A stretch of DNA of 64,000 bases from positions 32,660,342 to 32,724,341 of the forward strand of contig NC_063256.1 of assembly GCF_019578655.1 (NCBI RefSeq), given 5' to 3'. Below, in pieces: positions 11,421 to 22,593 of this stretch. How positions within the stretch are numbered: the first letter of the stretch is position 1; each line of letters opens with the position of its first letter. This stretch comes from Ricinus communis. Its lineage: Eukaryota > Streptophyta > Magnoliopsida > Malpighiales > Euphorbiaceae. The notes beneath the pieces were generated by a model, which did not search any database, had not been told where the DNA came from, and saw only the letters and a program-made list of their open reading frames with translations. The translations under genes were made by a program, and so were the position numbers.

Positions 11421-12820
11421 CTAAGGAATCATACCCTTGAGTTGGAACAAATGTTCATCAGGAAAGTTATCATTGAAAGGTAGGTCATCTTCTTCCCTTA
11501 TCAACCTACTCAAATGGTCCACAATAGAATTTTCCACTCCTTTTCTATCCTTGATGTTCAAGTTAAATTCTTGAAGAAGCAAAATCCACCGAATCAGCCT
11601 TGGTTTTGATTCTTTCTTTGCTAAAAGATACTTCAAAGCTGCATGATCAGAATACACAATAACTTTAGAACCAAGCACATAAGATCGAAATTTATCCAAA
11701 GCAAAGAAAATTGATAAAAGCTCTTTTTCTGTCATGGAGTAATTGGATTGTGCAGAATTTAACGTCCTGGAAGCATAATAGATGACATGACTTTTCTTCT
11801 CAATTCGCTGCCCTAGAACTGCTCCCACTGAATAATTGCTTGCATCGCACATGATTTCAAAAGGTAAATCCCATCTAGGTGGTTGAATAATAGGCGTGCT
11901 TGTCAACAAATCTTTGAGTTTCACAAATGCCTCTCTGCATTCTTTCCCAAACTCGAATTGAACTTCTTTTTGTAGTAAATTTGTCAATGGCAAAGCGATC
12001 TTGGAGAAATCCTGATAAAATCCTGCATGTCCTAGAAAAGAACGCACTTCTGTAACATTGGTAGGGTATGGTAAGTTTGCAATTATGTCTACTTTTGCCT
12101 TATCAACTTCTATTCCCTGAAGGAGACCACATGCCCTAATACAATGCTTTGGGTGACCATAAAATGACATTTCTCATAATTTAAAACCAAGTTTATCTCT
12201 ATACATCTCCTTAAAACTTTGGTTAAATTTTCTAAGCATTCATCAAATGAATCCCCATACACAGTAAAGTCATCTATAAATAATTCAATGCATTTCTCAA
12301 TATATTCAGAAAAAATACTCATCATGCATCTTTGAAACGTACCTGGAGCATTACAGAGGCCAAAAGGCATTCGCCTATAAGCATAGGTTCCGAAAGGACA
12401 AGTGAATGTTGTTTTTTCTTGATCTTCCTGTGCAATAGGAATTTGATAGAATCCTGAAAAGCCATCAAGAAAACAGAAGAAAGATTTGCCCGCCAATCGT
12501 TCTAATATTTAATCAATGAAAGGTAGGGGAAAATAATCTTTTCTAGTTACTTGATTAAGCTTCCTAAAATCTATACACATTCTCCAACCATTTTGCACAC
12601 ACATTAGTATAAGTTCATTGTTTAAATTCCTTACCATAATCATTCCAGTTTTCTTGGGGACAACATGAATTGGACTTACCCATTTGCTATATGAGATTGG
12701 GTAGATTATACCTGCATCTAACAGCTTGAGTATCTCTTTCATGACAACTTCTTTCATGGCTGGGTTTAGTCTCTTTTGTGGTTCCTTTGATGGTTTAGCA
12801 TCATCCTCTAGCTAAATCTT
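11421..12820 (-). pseudogene. Athila-like reverse transcriptase and RNase H
   Basis: The RT segments read WVSPIHVVPKK, WRMCIDFRKLN, FLDGFSGFYQIPI, FGLCNAPGTFQRCM and the catalytic LFIDDFTVYG. RNase H follows ([42 protein letters not shown]). It ends in a tether with VDHLSRL, which leads into integrase. The frame is broken at least twice: an in-frame stop near 12507, after LPFID, and a frameshift near 12110-12170 between RT and RNase H. The catalytic Asp pair is kept, so the decay is mostly in frame continuity. Confidence 0.9.
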
Positions 12821-13210
12821 GTGCATGCAAATTGATGGACTAATGCCTTTTATGTCAGCCAATGTCCAACCAATTGCAACCTTGTATTCCTTCAAAGCTT
12901 CAATTAATCTTCCTTCCCGTTTCATTATTAGTCCTTTTAAGATGATAACAAGCAATGTTTCCTTATCACCTAAATACACGTATTTTAGGTGATCCGGTAA
13001 AGCTTTCAGCTCTAGTTTTAGTGCCTCCATAATTGAAGGTAACATCTTGTCATTAGTATTAGAGATTTCAGCATTGAGATTTGTGGGTTCAGATATTATT
13101 GCTGAAAATAATTCTTCTACACCAATCTCATAATCATTTCCTTTAGAATTGGATTTTTCATCTAATTCCTGCTCATCACCAACACTTTCTTCTACAAAAA
13201 CTTCCTGCAC
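12821..13210 (-). pseudogene. Protease-to-RT linker of the Athila-like pol
   Basis: An acidic stretch (VEESVGDEQELDEKSN) followed by LKALPDHLKYVYLGD and IGWTLADIKGISPSICMHKI. The last block is the usual entry to the RT domain in Athila-like pol proteins. A stop follows HKI, so the linker and RT are no longer joined. Confidence 0.75.
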
Positions 13211-13308
13211 AATTGGATCAATTACATCAATATGGCAAAGAGAATGTACATCATTAGGGTATTTAATTGCATCGAAAATATTAAATTTAACAATCTCTCC
13301 ATCAAATT

Positions 13309-13774
13309 CTACGGAGAGGTACCCTCATCTACATTAATCTTTGTCTTAGCAATTTTCATGAATGGTGGTCCTAACAAAATTGAAGCTGATTTTGATGAAG
13401 AATTACCATCCATTTCCAAAATGTAAAAATCGACAGGAAATATGAGCTCATTAACCTGCACCAAAACATCTTCAACAACTTCAAGGGGATGAATGAAAGA
13501 ACGATCAGCTAATTGAATTATTACACCAGTTTTTTTGCAAGTCATTTAGTTTTAAATCTTGATAAATAGAAATTGGCATGACATTAATAGAAGCTCTAAA
13601 ATCTAACATGACATGCTCAATTTTCGTATTACCAATAACACAAGGTAATGAAAATATACCTGGATCTTTACATTTTTCTGGCATATTCTTTTGCAAGATT
13701 GCCGACACATTCTTACTTACCACTGCTTTCTCCTTTTCCTTCATTCTTCTTTTGTTGGTGCACAATTCCTTCAA
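13309..13774 (-). pseudogene. Athila-like aspartic protease, active-site motif altered
   Basis: The segment GNTKIEHVMLDFRASINVMP aligns with the family's conserved protease block, where the active site reads Asp-Leu-Gly-Ala-Ser. Here it is Asp-Phe-Arg-Ala-Ser, so the Gly after the catalytic Asp region is lost. A frameshift near 13530 then moves the frame to VIIQLADRSFIHPLEVVEDV and the C-terminal ILLGPPFM flap-like block. Expected to be inactive. Confidence 0.8.
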
Positions 13775-13889
13775 GAGCTTGCATATTTAGGAATTTGTTT
13801 GATAGCATCCAATAGTGGGATATTTATCTCCACCTTCCTAAATATATCTAATATCTCCTTTTCTTGCTCATCTTCTTTTGGTTTTGCTA

Positions 13890-15309
13890 ATCTGCTAGGA
13901 AAAGGAGGCAATGGAGTGTGAGATGAAAGAGATAGGAGAGGATCAAATTTTACCCTACGTGATGCCTTGGAAGAAGCTTCTTCTTCATTTTCCTTGCTAA
14001 GTTCACTTTCCTTAAGTGGAATCGAGCCTAAAGGAATCTCCTTTCCACTTCTTAGAGAAATTGCACTAACGTTCTCCTATGGATTTATTTCTGGTTGCGA
14101 ACGTAGTTTTCCAAAATTTTGGGCCTCCAATTTACTAACTAACATAGCCAATTGAGTTATTTGATTGCCTAAATTCTGAATGCTTGACCTTGTTTCCTGT
14201 TAAAATTGAAGATTATTGTTAGCAAGTTTTTTAACAATATCTTCCAAGGACATACCTGAATTAGAAGCTTGAGGCTGTCTATTGAAATTCTAGGAAGGAT
14301 ACTTTTGTTATCCTCCTTGGTTCCCACAGCTCAAATTCGGGTGATCTCTCCATCTAGGATTATAATGATTGGAAAAAGGGTCATACTTCCTTTGAGGTTG
14401 ACCAGCAAATCCGCCTAGAGCATTAGCCTCTTGTATCAAGTCTTCTTGCAATGTTGGGCACATATAGGTAGGATGTCCTTGGACCGAACATATTCCATAA
14501 ACTTTTGCCATTTGCAATTGCCCTACAGCCATTTGATGAACCAAAGCAGTTAAATCAGAAATTTGATTTTTAAGATTTTTAGTGCTTACCTCATTAACTC
14601 GCCTTGTAGCTCCATTAGCCCTTGTACCAAATTGCTGAGAATTCTCAACCATGTTTGAAATCAATTGTTTGGCTTCTTCAAGTGTCTTGTCTACCAAAGC
14701 TCCACCACTTGCTGCATCAATCATGCTCCTATCCATTGGCAATAATCCTTCATAGAAGTATTGGATTAGGAGTTGTGGAGAGATTTGATGATGTGGGCAT
14801 TTAGCACACAGTTGCTTGAACCTTTCCCAATACTCATACAATGTTTCTCCAGTGAACTGTGTTATGCAACAAATTTCTTTTCTGATATTGGCAGCTTTTA
14901 TTGCAGGGAAGAACTTGTCTAAGAACAATCTTTTCATCTAATTCCATGTTGTTATTGAACCGGAGGATAGATAATAGAGCCAATTCTTTGCTTTATCCTT
15001 CAAAGAAAATGGAAAAGCTCTAAGATTTATTTGCTCTTCTGTCACACCAGGTGGCTTCATTCCGGAGCATACAATATGGAATTCTTTCAAATGTTTATGA
15101 GGAACTTCACTTGCACATCCACGAAAAGAAGGGAGTAAGTGAATTAAACCGGATTTTAATTCGAAATCAACTGCAATATTGGGAAATGTAATGCATAAAG
15201 GTTGTTGATTTAAATCCGGTGCAGCTAGCTCTTTAAGAGTTCTATTCGCCATGTTTTCTGTAACTTCTTGAAAAATAGATGTGTCACCAATAGCCAAATA
15301 TATTTTCAA
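13890..15309 (-). pseudogene. Athila-like gag, stopped in frame
   Basis: Starts in an open frame at 15309 and runs through FPFSLKDKAKNWLYYL to ITTWN, where a TAG stop (14938-14940) precedes MKRLFLDKFFPA. In relatives the capsid domain continues across this point, so the stop is a point change inside gag. Downstream come the capsid C-terminal block (ETLYEYWERFKQLCAKCPHH), an Asn/Gln-rich linker and a zinc-knuckle remnant, YGICSVQGHPTYMC, in which the first Cys appears to be Tyr. Further stops follow after 14308. The region from about 14300 to 13890 is the low-complexity gag-pol linker. Confidence 0.85.
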
Positions 15310-15457
15310 CTCCTCTGTGAGCTAACTTTTTCTTTGTCTAGTCTCCTATCTTAATCGACACGTTGTCTTTTCAATTTCAGGATTAAACTGCAAATCAATA
15401 TCTTGAGAAGAACGAGTCATAAACAAATAAATTAATCAATGACAAACTAAAATAGGT

Positions 15458-15475
15458 TCCCCGGCAACGGCGCCA
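15458..15475 (-). other. Primer-binding site of the Athila-like element (Asp-tRNA type)
   Basis: On the minus strand this reads TGGCGCCGTTGCCGGGGA, the primer site known from Athila/Calypso-type elements. It starts four bases inside the 5' LTR boundary at 15480, which fixes the element's orientation as minus. Confidence 0.9.
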
Positions 15476-15479
15476 AATT

Positions 15480-16936
15480 TGAACGGATTGTCGAAGCCCT
15501 TAAAAATAAATTACTGATTTTCCTAAACTAACTTGTAGAAATAGTTAAACCAGGTCGAATCCTAAGGGAACTAATATGGATAGCTTCTCAAAGTAAAATA
15601 AAAAGGGGGGTTTTGAATGTTTGAATCAAAATTATAAATAAGCAGAAAATAATGATGCTGAATATTAAAGTAAATAAAAATCAATCTTAACAAATTTCCA
15701 ATTCAAGAGTGCTAATTCCATCCAACTGTAATCGTGATCATAGGCTAAAATATCAATTCTTCTATTCAAGTACTTAGTCTACTTATTTGAAAAAGCCGCA
15801 ACAAGTGTAATTCTCCTAATACAATTGACTCAAACCCAACATCCAAATCAAAAGTTACCATTAGTCAACTGGGCATGATAGCGTTCCATATCAACTTAAT
15901 GACAGCATTAAGAACAATGAGAATGACTAAACCAACATTAATTAATTGAGATAACTGCAATTGAAATAACCTTGTTCCTTTATTTCCCCAGAGCTTATCA
16001 TGCAAGCTATGTAATTCGAATAAGCTGCAATCACACACACATGAGCCAACTCCTTGCTACTTGTGTCAATCGTTCATGACAATTACGGATCACAAACTCA
16101 AAGTTTAGCAATAGAAAAATCAATATCAAAGTTGAGTCGTCAGTTTAATCAATATCAATAATTCATAAATAATAAGAACAAGAAATAAAGAATACTTGAA
16201 TTAAAGAAGAATTTTGTTAAGCACAAAGCCTCACAAAATCACAATTTAAATTTATTCACTCTTGAATTAGAAACTAAAAACTTAGCCACTCATGGTGGAG
16301 CAAGAATTCACAAGAATTGTAGAGAATAGAAGAAAAATAAGAATATGAATGAATAAAAGTACTTCCAGCCGTCCTTATATAGGAAGTAAAACCCTAAACC
16401 CTAATAATAGAATCCTTATAAAAAAGAAATAAGCTTTATATTTAATCTTATCCCTATAAGGAAGGATAAGATTAAGAGTGACCTAAATAAATTAAGATCC
16501 TAAATACATGGAAGAAAGTTCTCTTAATCCAACATCTCTAGAAATAAAGGAAATTAACTAGGGATAGGTCCACCACAAATTAATCTTTGAAAATTTCGAA
16601 GCTCTCTTTCGCATCTTTCAGCAGTTCATGGGACGTAAGGCATGGTCATGCCTTGTTGACAGTGATCTTCTGTACAGATTTCTACGGAGCTCATGGGTTG
16701 TAAGGCGTGGTCACGCCTTATCGAACTGATCTTCTGTGCAGATTTCTGCATCTCCTCTAAAATACTTTTTTTTTGACAAATGATGACTTAAAATATGTCT
16801 TTAGGCTGAATTTTGCTCCATCCTTGATATTTCATCACCTAAGTCAGAATAAACAGAATTTTCATAATTAAGTACATTATTCAATCAAATCGCAAGGGAA
16901 TTAAACACAATAAATATAACTATTTGTGACCTATCA
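15480..16936 (-). repeat. Athila-like element, 5' LTR
   Basis: 1457 bp. Compared with the 3' LTR it has about 5% scattered substitutions by eye and a roughly 28-bp insertion near 16128-16156 that repeats AATCAATATCA. It contains two GGCGTGGTCACGCC-type palindromes (near 16642 and 16702). Confidence 0.9.
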
Positions 16937-18168
16937 GTGTTTTTGGCAGGTCCTGGACCCGTTATACAGGGGGTAGATATTTGTATTTAGGGGAGGTTCT
17001 GCTGAATTTTCGATAGAATTTATCCAAGTCAAAATTCTTAGATAGTCAATTCTAGGAGTTTAGGCTAGGGTTATTTGTTAAATGTTTTACTTTTATTGAT
17101 TGAATTATTCCCGTGAATAGATAATTCGTCAATTCAACTCTCTCCATTCGAGGCATCGGAGCAGAGCAAGGAGGTCGTCATGTGTGTCATGCTATAGTTT
17201 TACATAAGCAATTCTGATTAAATGGTTTAAGATGTTAATTATTTATTTTAATTACTATTCATATATGCATCATTTTCTACATCATTGCGTGTTGACTTGG
17301 GATGAGACGGCAGTAGATCATGCCACCTGATGGGTTGCATCAAGACTGCGTGTGCACCGGTGTAAATCTAAGACAGGTAGTAAAAGGAAAATTTGGGACT
17401 TGCCCTAGTCGAGTTCAACTCTCTAGGCTGTGTAGAGTGTGTTAGCCGGAGTAAAGGTTTCTGGTCGAGGGTTGCTCTCTAGGCGCCGGCTTTATTAGAA
17501 ATTAAGTGACCAGACTGGATTTAAGGACCTTGGTCGAGTTTCGCTCTCTGGGTACCATCTAATTAGAGTAAGAGAGCCAAAAGGCTAAGACTATTAGCAT
17601 TGGGAGTTAGGGTTCTGCTGAGGTACTCGTCCCATAGTATGTAAAATTTATTTTATAGAAGCATGGCATGACACGTGTTTTTTTTGCAAGATGTAGTATT
17701 TTATTTTAGTCAAATAAATGCTTTATTGAAGTGTTGTATTCATTTTGGATATATGATTTTAACTCACTCTCGAGACTGACAGTCTCAATTTAACTGTTTT
17801 TAAGGTGTTGTTAGTTTTACTGCAGTTCTTTTCCTCTAGCAGCCCAACTCCTTCATCTTTGGGTTAATGTGACTGATTTTTGGTATGTTTGACTTTTAAA
17901 ATTTTAGAATCTTCGCAGTAGAAATTTCAGATTTATCATTTTGTAATTTCATGTAAATTCAGGTTTTGTCTAATTATACTGGCAGACCGAATTAAAGGTG
18001 TAATATCTGGGTGATTAAAAGTTGGTGATGAATTAATGTTGCAATGGTTAGAAATTGAATTATACTTTAATTGAGTTAGTGAATGGTCAGGCTTACTACG
18101 GGAATTAGTGGCCTTAAGCCTACCCATTCCCTAGTGCCAGTCACAGGCCCACAGATCGGGTCGTGACA
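16937..18168 (+). repeat. 5' LTR of Tekay-like element, second fragment
   Basis: Starts with the GTGTT duplication and continues TTTGGCAGGTCCTGGACC, matching 21214 onward in the 3' LTR. Ends GGGTCGTGACA at 18168. Carries three copies of the TGGTCGAG...GCTCTCTAGGCGCC-type motif (near 17406, 17462 and 17529). Confidence 0.9.
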
Positions 18169-18172
18169 AAGT

Positions 18173-18190
18173 TGGTATCAGAGCCTAGGT
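18173..18190 (+). other. Primer-binding site of the Tekay-like element (initiator-Met tRNA)
   Basis: TGGTATCAGAGC, four bases after the LTR end, is complementary to the 3' end of plant initiator-Met tRNA. It proves that 18168 is the 3' end of a 5' LTR. Confidence 0.92.
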
Positions 18191-19185
18191 TTAGATTTCC
18201 TTCGACCTAGGTTAGGATTCTTGGTACTGTGGAGCTAGAATCAAGTCTGTCTTTATTCATTTTTATTGACTCCAGTTTCAACTTTCACTGTTAGAGAGTC
18301 TATCATTTCTCTTTCTTGTGAGCTTGTCTTTGATGTTGTATTGAGAGTAAGTGCTATAGCGATAGCAAGATCAGAAGTGTGGTAGACTCATTGCCGTTTC
18401 TCCAAGTGATTAGTGCAGACTGGCCTTGGATGCTTCGATTGTTGTTTCAGCGGTGGGCACCATAGTTTAGGATTGGTGCAGAGTGTAGTTGCAGTCGTGC
18501 CATGAACTGCCTCGTCATTGCATCAGGTATCGCCTTAATGAGTGGAACCGAAGTTAGTACTCAGAATGTCGAGTAGAGGTCAGAGCATATATGGTTGAGT
18601 TTTATGGTTGTAAGAAGCATAAGAATGATGGTTGGTGTATTTTTCGGATGCTCGAAATCCAGAGAAGCTTAAGCAAATACTATTTATTTTTCTAAGTAGA
18701 ACAAAAGTGTTTTAAAATATAATATTGAGCCCAGTCCCACAAGAACTCATTATGGTATTTCATTATTAGGCATGCACAGTTCCATAACTCATTTTTAGGA
18801 TATGCATCATACATCGTGCATTGCAACCCTTTGGTGATAAGGGGTATCATCACCCTGGTGCACGATATTGTAAAATTTTATAAAAAGAAAATGACTAGAG
18901 ATTTTATGATTTTATAAAGGTATTTTTTTCAAGATAGTATTAATTTTTATCATTGATGATTATAAAGTAAATAAATAAGTAAAACTTTCAAAGTAAATTG
19001 TGTTAGCTTGGGGTTCTCTGGATGACAAGCTAAGTTGCTATGAGAATGGATCTGCGGCGCAGCATGCTCCATTTCGGACTGTAGAGGAACATATGAGACT
19101 TTCTAGATTCCAATCGAGGAGGAATTTTGTTTCAAGATGGCATGATTCAATACCCAAATAATCTTGAATCAGTTATCGCAACCAG
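18191..19185 (+). other. Leader and deleted internal region of the Tekay-like element
   Basis: I find no gag, protease, RT or RNase H similarity here. The first 400 bp look like an untranslated leader. The segment 18690-18990 is more AT-rich and may be unrelated filler joined by deletion. Confidence 0.5.
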
Positions 19186-19850
19186 ATGGATGATATGATG
19201 TGGATGTTAAGGATATTCTGTACGTGTAAGGGACACATCATCAGGAAAGAAGTTGGCGAATGGAATTTGGCCGGACCAGAGTTGGTTCATATCATTTCAG
19301 AGACGATTCCTATTATCTGCTATGCTGAAGATAACTTTCAGAAGGCAGAGGAGTTATGCGAACCCGAAGTGGGAGCGTGTGGAGATTAGTACTAGAGAGC
19401 ATGTATTCTTAAGACATCTCATATGGAAGAAGTGATGCAGTTTGTAAGAAAGGCAAGTTAACCCTTATTGTGTGGGACTCTTGGAATTATCGGCAGGATT
19501 AGTGAAGTGGCATGCAAGTTGGACTTGCTGCTAAATTTCTCGCATGTCAATCCGGTATTTCATATATCCATGCAGAGGAAGTATATTTTTGATCCTTCGC
19601 ATGTGTTGCAACCTCGATGTGTAGAAGTAAGTAAAGATTTGACTTACGAAGGATAGTCAGTCATGATCATGAATTCTCAGGTTTGCCAACTTTGCTCTTG
19701 AGTTTTACCGATGGTCAAGTTCTTGTGGTTGAATTATTCTATCAATAAAAGTACCCGGGAAGCCGAGCTGGAGATGAGAGGTTCTTATTCTCATTAGTTT
19801 CAGTCTTAATGTAACCCTATTTCTTTTAAAATTTGAGGATGAATTTTTTT
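19186..19850 (+). pseudogene. Integrase C-terminus and chromodomain remnant, Tekay-like
   Basis: Across frame changes the segment shows GPELVH, then RRQRSYANPKWERVEI and EHVFLR, then VNPVFHISMQRKYIFDPSHVL and KDLTYEG. These correspond to the final part of chromovirus integrase. A chromodomain-like tail follows (VKFLWLNYSINKSTREAELEMR). In the family the chromodomain binds histone marks and steers integration. Several stops and at least two frameshifts are present. The order and the end just before the polypurine tract are as expected for Tekay/Del pol. Confidence 0.75.
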
Positions 19851-19862
19851 AAGGGGGGAGAA
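19851..19862 (+). other. Polypurine tract of the Tekay-like element
   Basis: AAGGGGGGAGAA immediately before the TGTAATACCC start of the 3' LTR: the expected primer for plus-strand synthesis. Confidence 0.9.
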
Positions 19863-22476
19863 TGTAATACCCAAAATTTTCTTTTTAATAATAATAATAA
19901 TAATAATATTAGTAATAACTAATAACGAGTTTTTATTTTATTTAATTTTACTTATTTTAATTAATTTAATTGGGATGATTTAAAATAGAATTTTAATGTT
20001 AGACAAAAATAAGGGATTATTTTTCTATATCTAATTAGTTTGATTTTTAAAGAAATTAATTAAGTAAATCTCTTAGAGGATAAATTATATTTTATATTTA
20101 TATAGGTCACACTTAATTTTCTTCCCATATGAATATATGAATTAAATTCTATATTTCAAAGTTATGAAAGAATTAGTAAATAAGTAAATCTCTATTTTTT
20201 ATTAATTGTAATTTGGCCCAAATTAAGTAGTTAGGAGCTTAATTGAAAAGTTAAAGAAAAGTTAGAGGGTTAAACATAAATTTTGTAGGGAGAAATTGTT
20301 AGTAATTAAAAAAGATGAGGGACTAAATGGTGAAGAAGAAAAGTTGGAGGACCAACTGGCGATAAGAAAAAGAAAGAAAATAGAAGGAGATCGAAAGAGA
20401 GGAGGAAGAAGGAGGAAGCTTCGTTTACTTCAATGGCAGGCGGCGATGAATGCTCGATCGGGTGCGGCGGCGACGGCTAGGGATGTTGATGTCGTCGGCG
20501 AGCTTATTGGCGTTGGTGGCGGCATCGGGTGGCAATGGCAAGCGCGGAAAGGAGAAGGGTAACCATAGTTTCCCTTAACGTCGTGTGTGGCGTTTCCGCT
20601 ATCCAGTGGCGGCAAGGTTGGTCTTAAAATGATCATTGAGTTAAGGGCTTTCTTTTGGGAATAGCGGCATCGACAATGGTGGCTGGAGGAAGGAGTTTTG
20701 TTGAAGTGATACTATCAAGATTTTAGACTTTTTTGGCCGTCTCCGACAAGCTTTGGCCGATCAGGACTCCCCTCAGCTCAAGTTCTCCAATGGCACCAAT
20801 TTCGCAGCGATCGGACTCCTCTTGAAAATCAACGGCCGAGATCGTCTATAAATTTCTCCGGATGATCGGGGTTGGATTGGAGGATCGGGAGCTGGAATCA
20901 TCATTAGCGCATTATCTCGAGTCCGTAGGCGCCCTCGGATCATCGATCGGTCTCCGGTGGGTGGAGGCAAGTCAACCGAGTGATCAAGTGTCTTGGTAAT
21001 TCTCTAGCCCATTGATTTTAGAGTTTGTTGAGAAAAATTATATGATTAATTTTTGTGTTGACCACAAAAGGATTATGTGATGATTGTTTATTGAAATAAT
21101 TAATATGTCGGACTGTTTGCCAATAATTGTGATTTGTGATGTGTGGCGGAGTCAGAAAAATTAATGAAGTCTTGGTGGCCCGACTCCCATTAATTAATTG
21201 TTAAAAATTAGAAGTGTTTCTGGTAGGTCTTGGACCAGTTATACAGGGGGTAAACGTTCGTATTTAGGGGAGGTTCTACCGAATTTTTGGTAGAATTTAT
21301 TCGAGTCGAAATTCTTAGACAGTCAGTTCTAGGAGTCTAGGCCTAGGGTTATTTGTTAAATGTTTTACTTTTATTGATTGAATTGTTCCCGTGAATAGAT
21401 AATTCGTCAATTCAACTCGCTCCAACCGAGGCATCGGTGCAAAGCAAGGAAGTCGTCAGAACTGTGAGTTAAAGTCATATATCTGCTACATGTCTGTCAT
21501 GCTAAAGTTTTACATAAGCAATTCTGATTAAATAATTTAAGATGTTAATTTTTATTTTAATTACTATTCATGTATGTACCATTTTCTACATCATTGCATG
21601 TTGACCTGGGAGAGACGGAAATAGATCATTGCCACTTGATGGGTTGTATCAGGACCGTGTGCGCACCGGTGTGAATCTGAAACAGGTAGTAAAAGGTAAA
21701 ATTGGGACTTCCCCTGGTCGAGTTCAACTCTCTGGACTGTGTATAGTGTGTTAGCCAGAGTAAAGGTTCCTGGTCGAGCGTTGCTCTCTAGGCGCATGCT
21801 TTATTAGAAATTAAGTGACCATACTGGATTTAAGGACTCTAGTCGAGCTTCGCTCTCTAGGTGCCAGTCTAATTGGAGTAAGAGAGCCGAAAGGCTAAGA
21901 TTATTATTGTTGGGATTTAAAGTTCTGCTGAGGTACTCGTCCCGCAATATGTAAAATTTATTTTATAAAAGCATGGCATGACACGTTTTTTTTTTTTTTT
22001 TGCAAGATGTAGTATTTTATTTTAGTTAAACAATTGTTTTATTGAATTGTTGTATTTGTTTTGGATATATGATTTTAACTCATTTTCGAGACTAACAGTC
22101 TCAATTTAACTGTTTTTCAAGTGTTAGTTTTTTTGCAATTCTTTTCCTCTGGCAGCCCGACTCCTTCATCTTTAGGTTAATGTAACTGGTTTTTGGTATG
22201 TTTGACTTTTAAAATTCTAGAATTTCCGCAGTATCAGACTTATCATTTTGTAATTCCATGTAAATTCAGGTTTTGCCTAATTATGCTGGCAGACCGAATT
22301 AAAAGTGTAATATCTGGGTGATTAAAAGTTAGTGATGAATTAGTGTTGTAATTGTTAGAAAATTAAATTATACATTGATTGAGTTAGTGAATGGTCAGGC
22401 TTACTATGCGATTTGGTGGCTTTAAGCTTACCCATTTCCTAGTGCCGATCACGGGCCCATAGATAGGGTCGTGACA
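19863..22476 (+). repeat. 3' LTR of the Tekay-like element (2614 bp)
   Basis: Begins TGTAATACCCAAAATTTTC and ends GGGTCGTGACA. It contains a (TAA)n run at 19883-19905 and a relatively GC-rich block at 20400-20990 that produces spurious reading frames. The uninterrupted GTGTT site for the Athila-like insertion is at 21214-21218. By eye it differs from the 5' LTR by about 10% or more, more than the two Athila LTRs differ from each other. Confidence 0.92.
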
Positions 22477-22593
22477 AAAAAATACTATGAAGTCCAATGA
22501 GAAAACTAAATACTAACTTGCTCATTTTTTTATTCAATTATTAATAATATATAGCAATTTCAATTACATTAAAATGCTAGAGTGCTGGCTAAT
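22477..22593 (+). repeat. Local repeat copy A, middle part
   Basis: GAAAACTAAATACTAACTTG through AGTGCTGGCTAAT matches 26225-26319 (GAAAACTAAATACCAACTTG through AGTGCTAGCTAAT). Its last five bases, CTAAT, are the target duplication of the solo LTR that follows. Confidence 0.8.

Larger units (their letters stand above)
5030..16936 (-). mobile_element. Athila-like Ty3/gypsy retrotransposon, degenerate
   Basis: An 11.9-kb element on the minus strand. The LTRs (TGATAGGTCA...CNTTCA on the minus strand) lie at 15480-16936 (5') and 5030-6475 (3'). The target duplication GTGTT is at 5025-5029 and 16937-16941, and the uninterrupted site is visible in the 3' LTR of the host element at 21214-21218. Next to the 5' LTR is an 18-base match to the Asp-tRNA-type primer site used by Athila and Calypso elements. 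Order on the minus strand is gag, protease, RT, RNase H, integrase, a spacer with tandem palindromes, an env-position ORF and a long non-coding 3' part, as is usual for the Athila lineage. All frames carry stops or shifts. Confidence 0.92.
4550..22476 (+). mobile_element. Tekay/Del-like Ty3/gypsy element, split by a nested Athila-like element
   Basis: An LTR retrotransposon read on the plus strand: truncated 5' LTR (4550-5029 plus 16937-18168), initiator-Met tRNA primer site, short internal region (18169-19862) with decayed integrase C-terminus and chromodomain, polypurine tract, and full 3' LTR (19863-22476). LTRs begin TGTAATACCC and end GGGTCGTGACA. Without the nested element it is about 6.0 kb, so most of gag-pol is deleted. 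Assignment to the Tekay/Del chromovirus clade rests on the very long LTRs, the primer site and the 'PVFHISM-RKY-DPSHVL' block. The 5' LTR lacks about 890 bp at its start, so the outer target duplication cannot be verified. Confidence 0.8.

Noticed and set aside
20296..20970. Frames of 65-88 codons, some Arg/Lys/Gly-rich
   Set aside because: Inside the 3' LTR of the Tekay-like element and in low-complexity purine-rich sequence.
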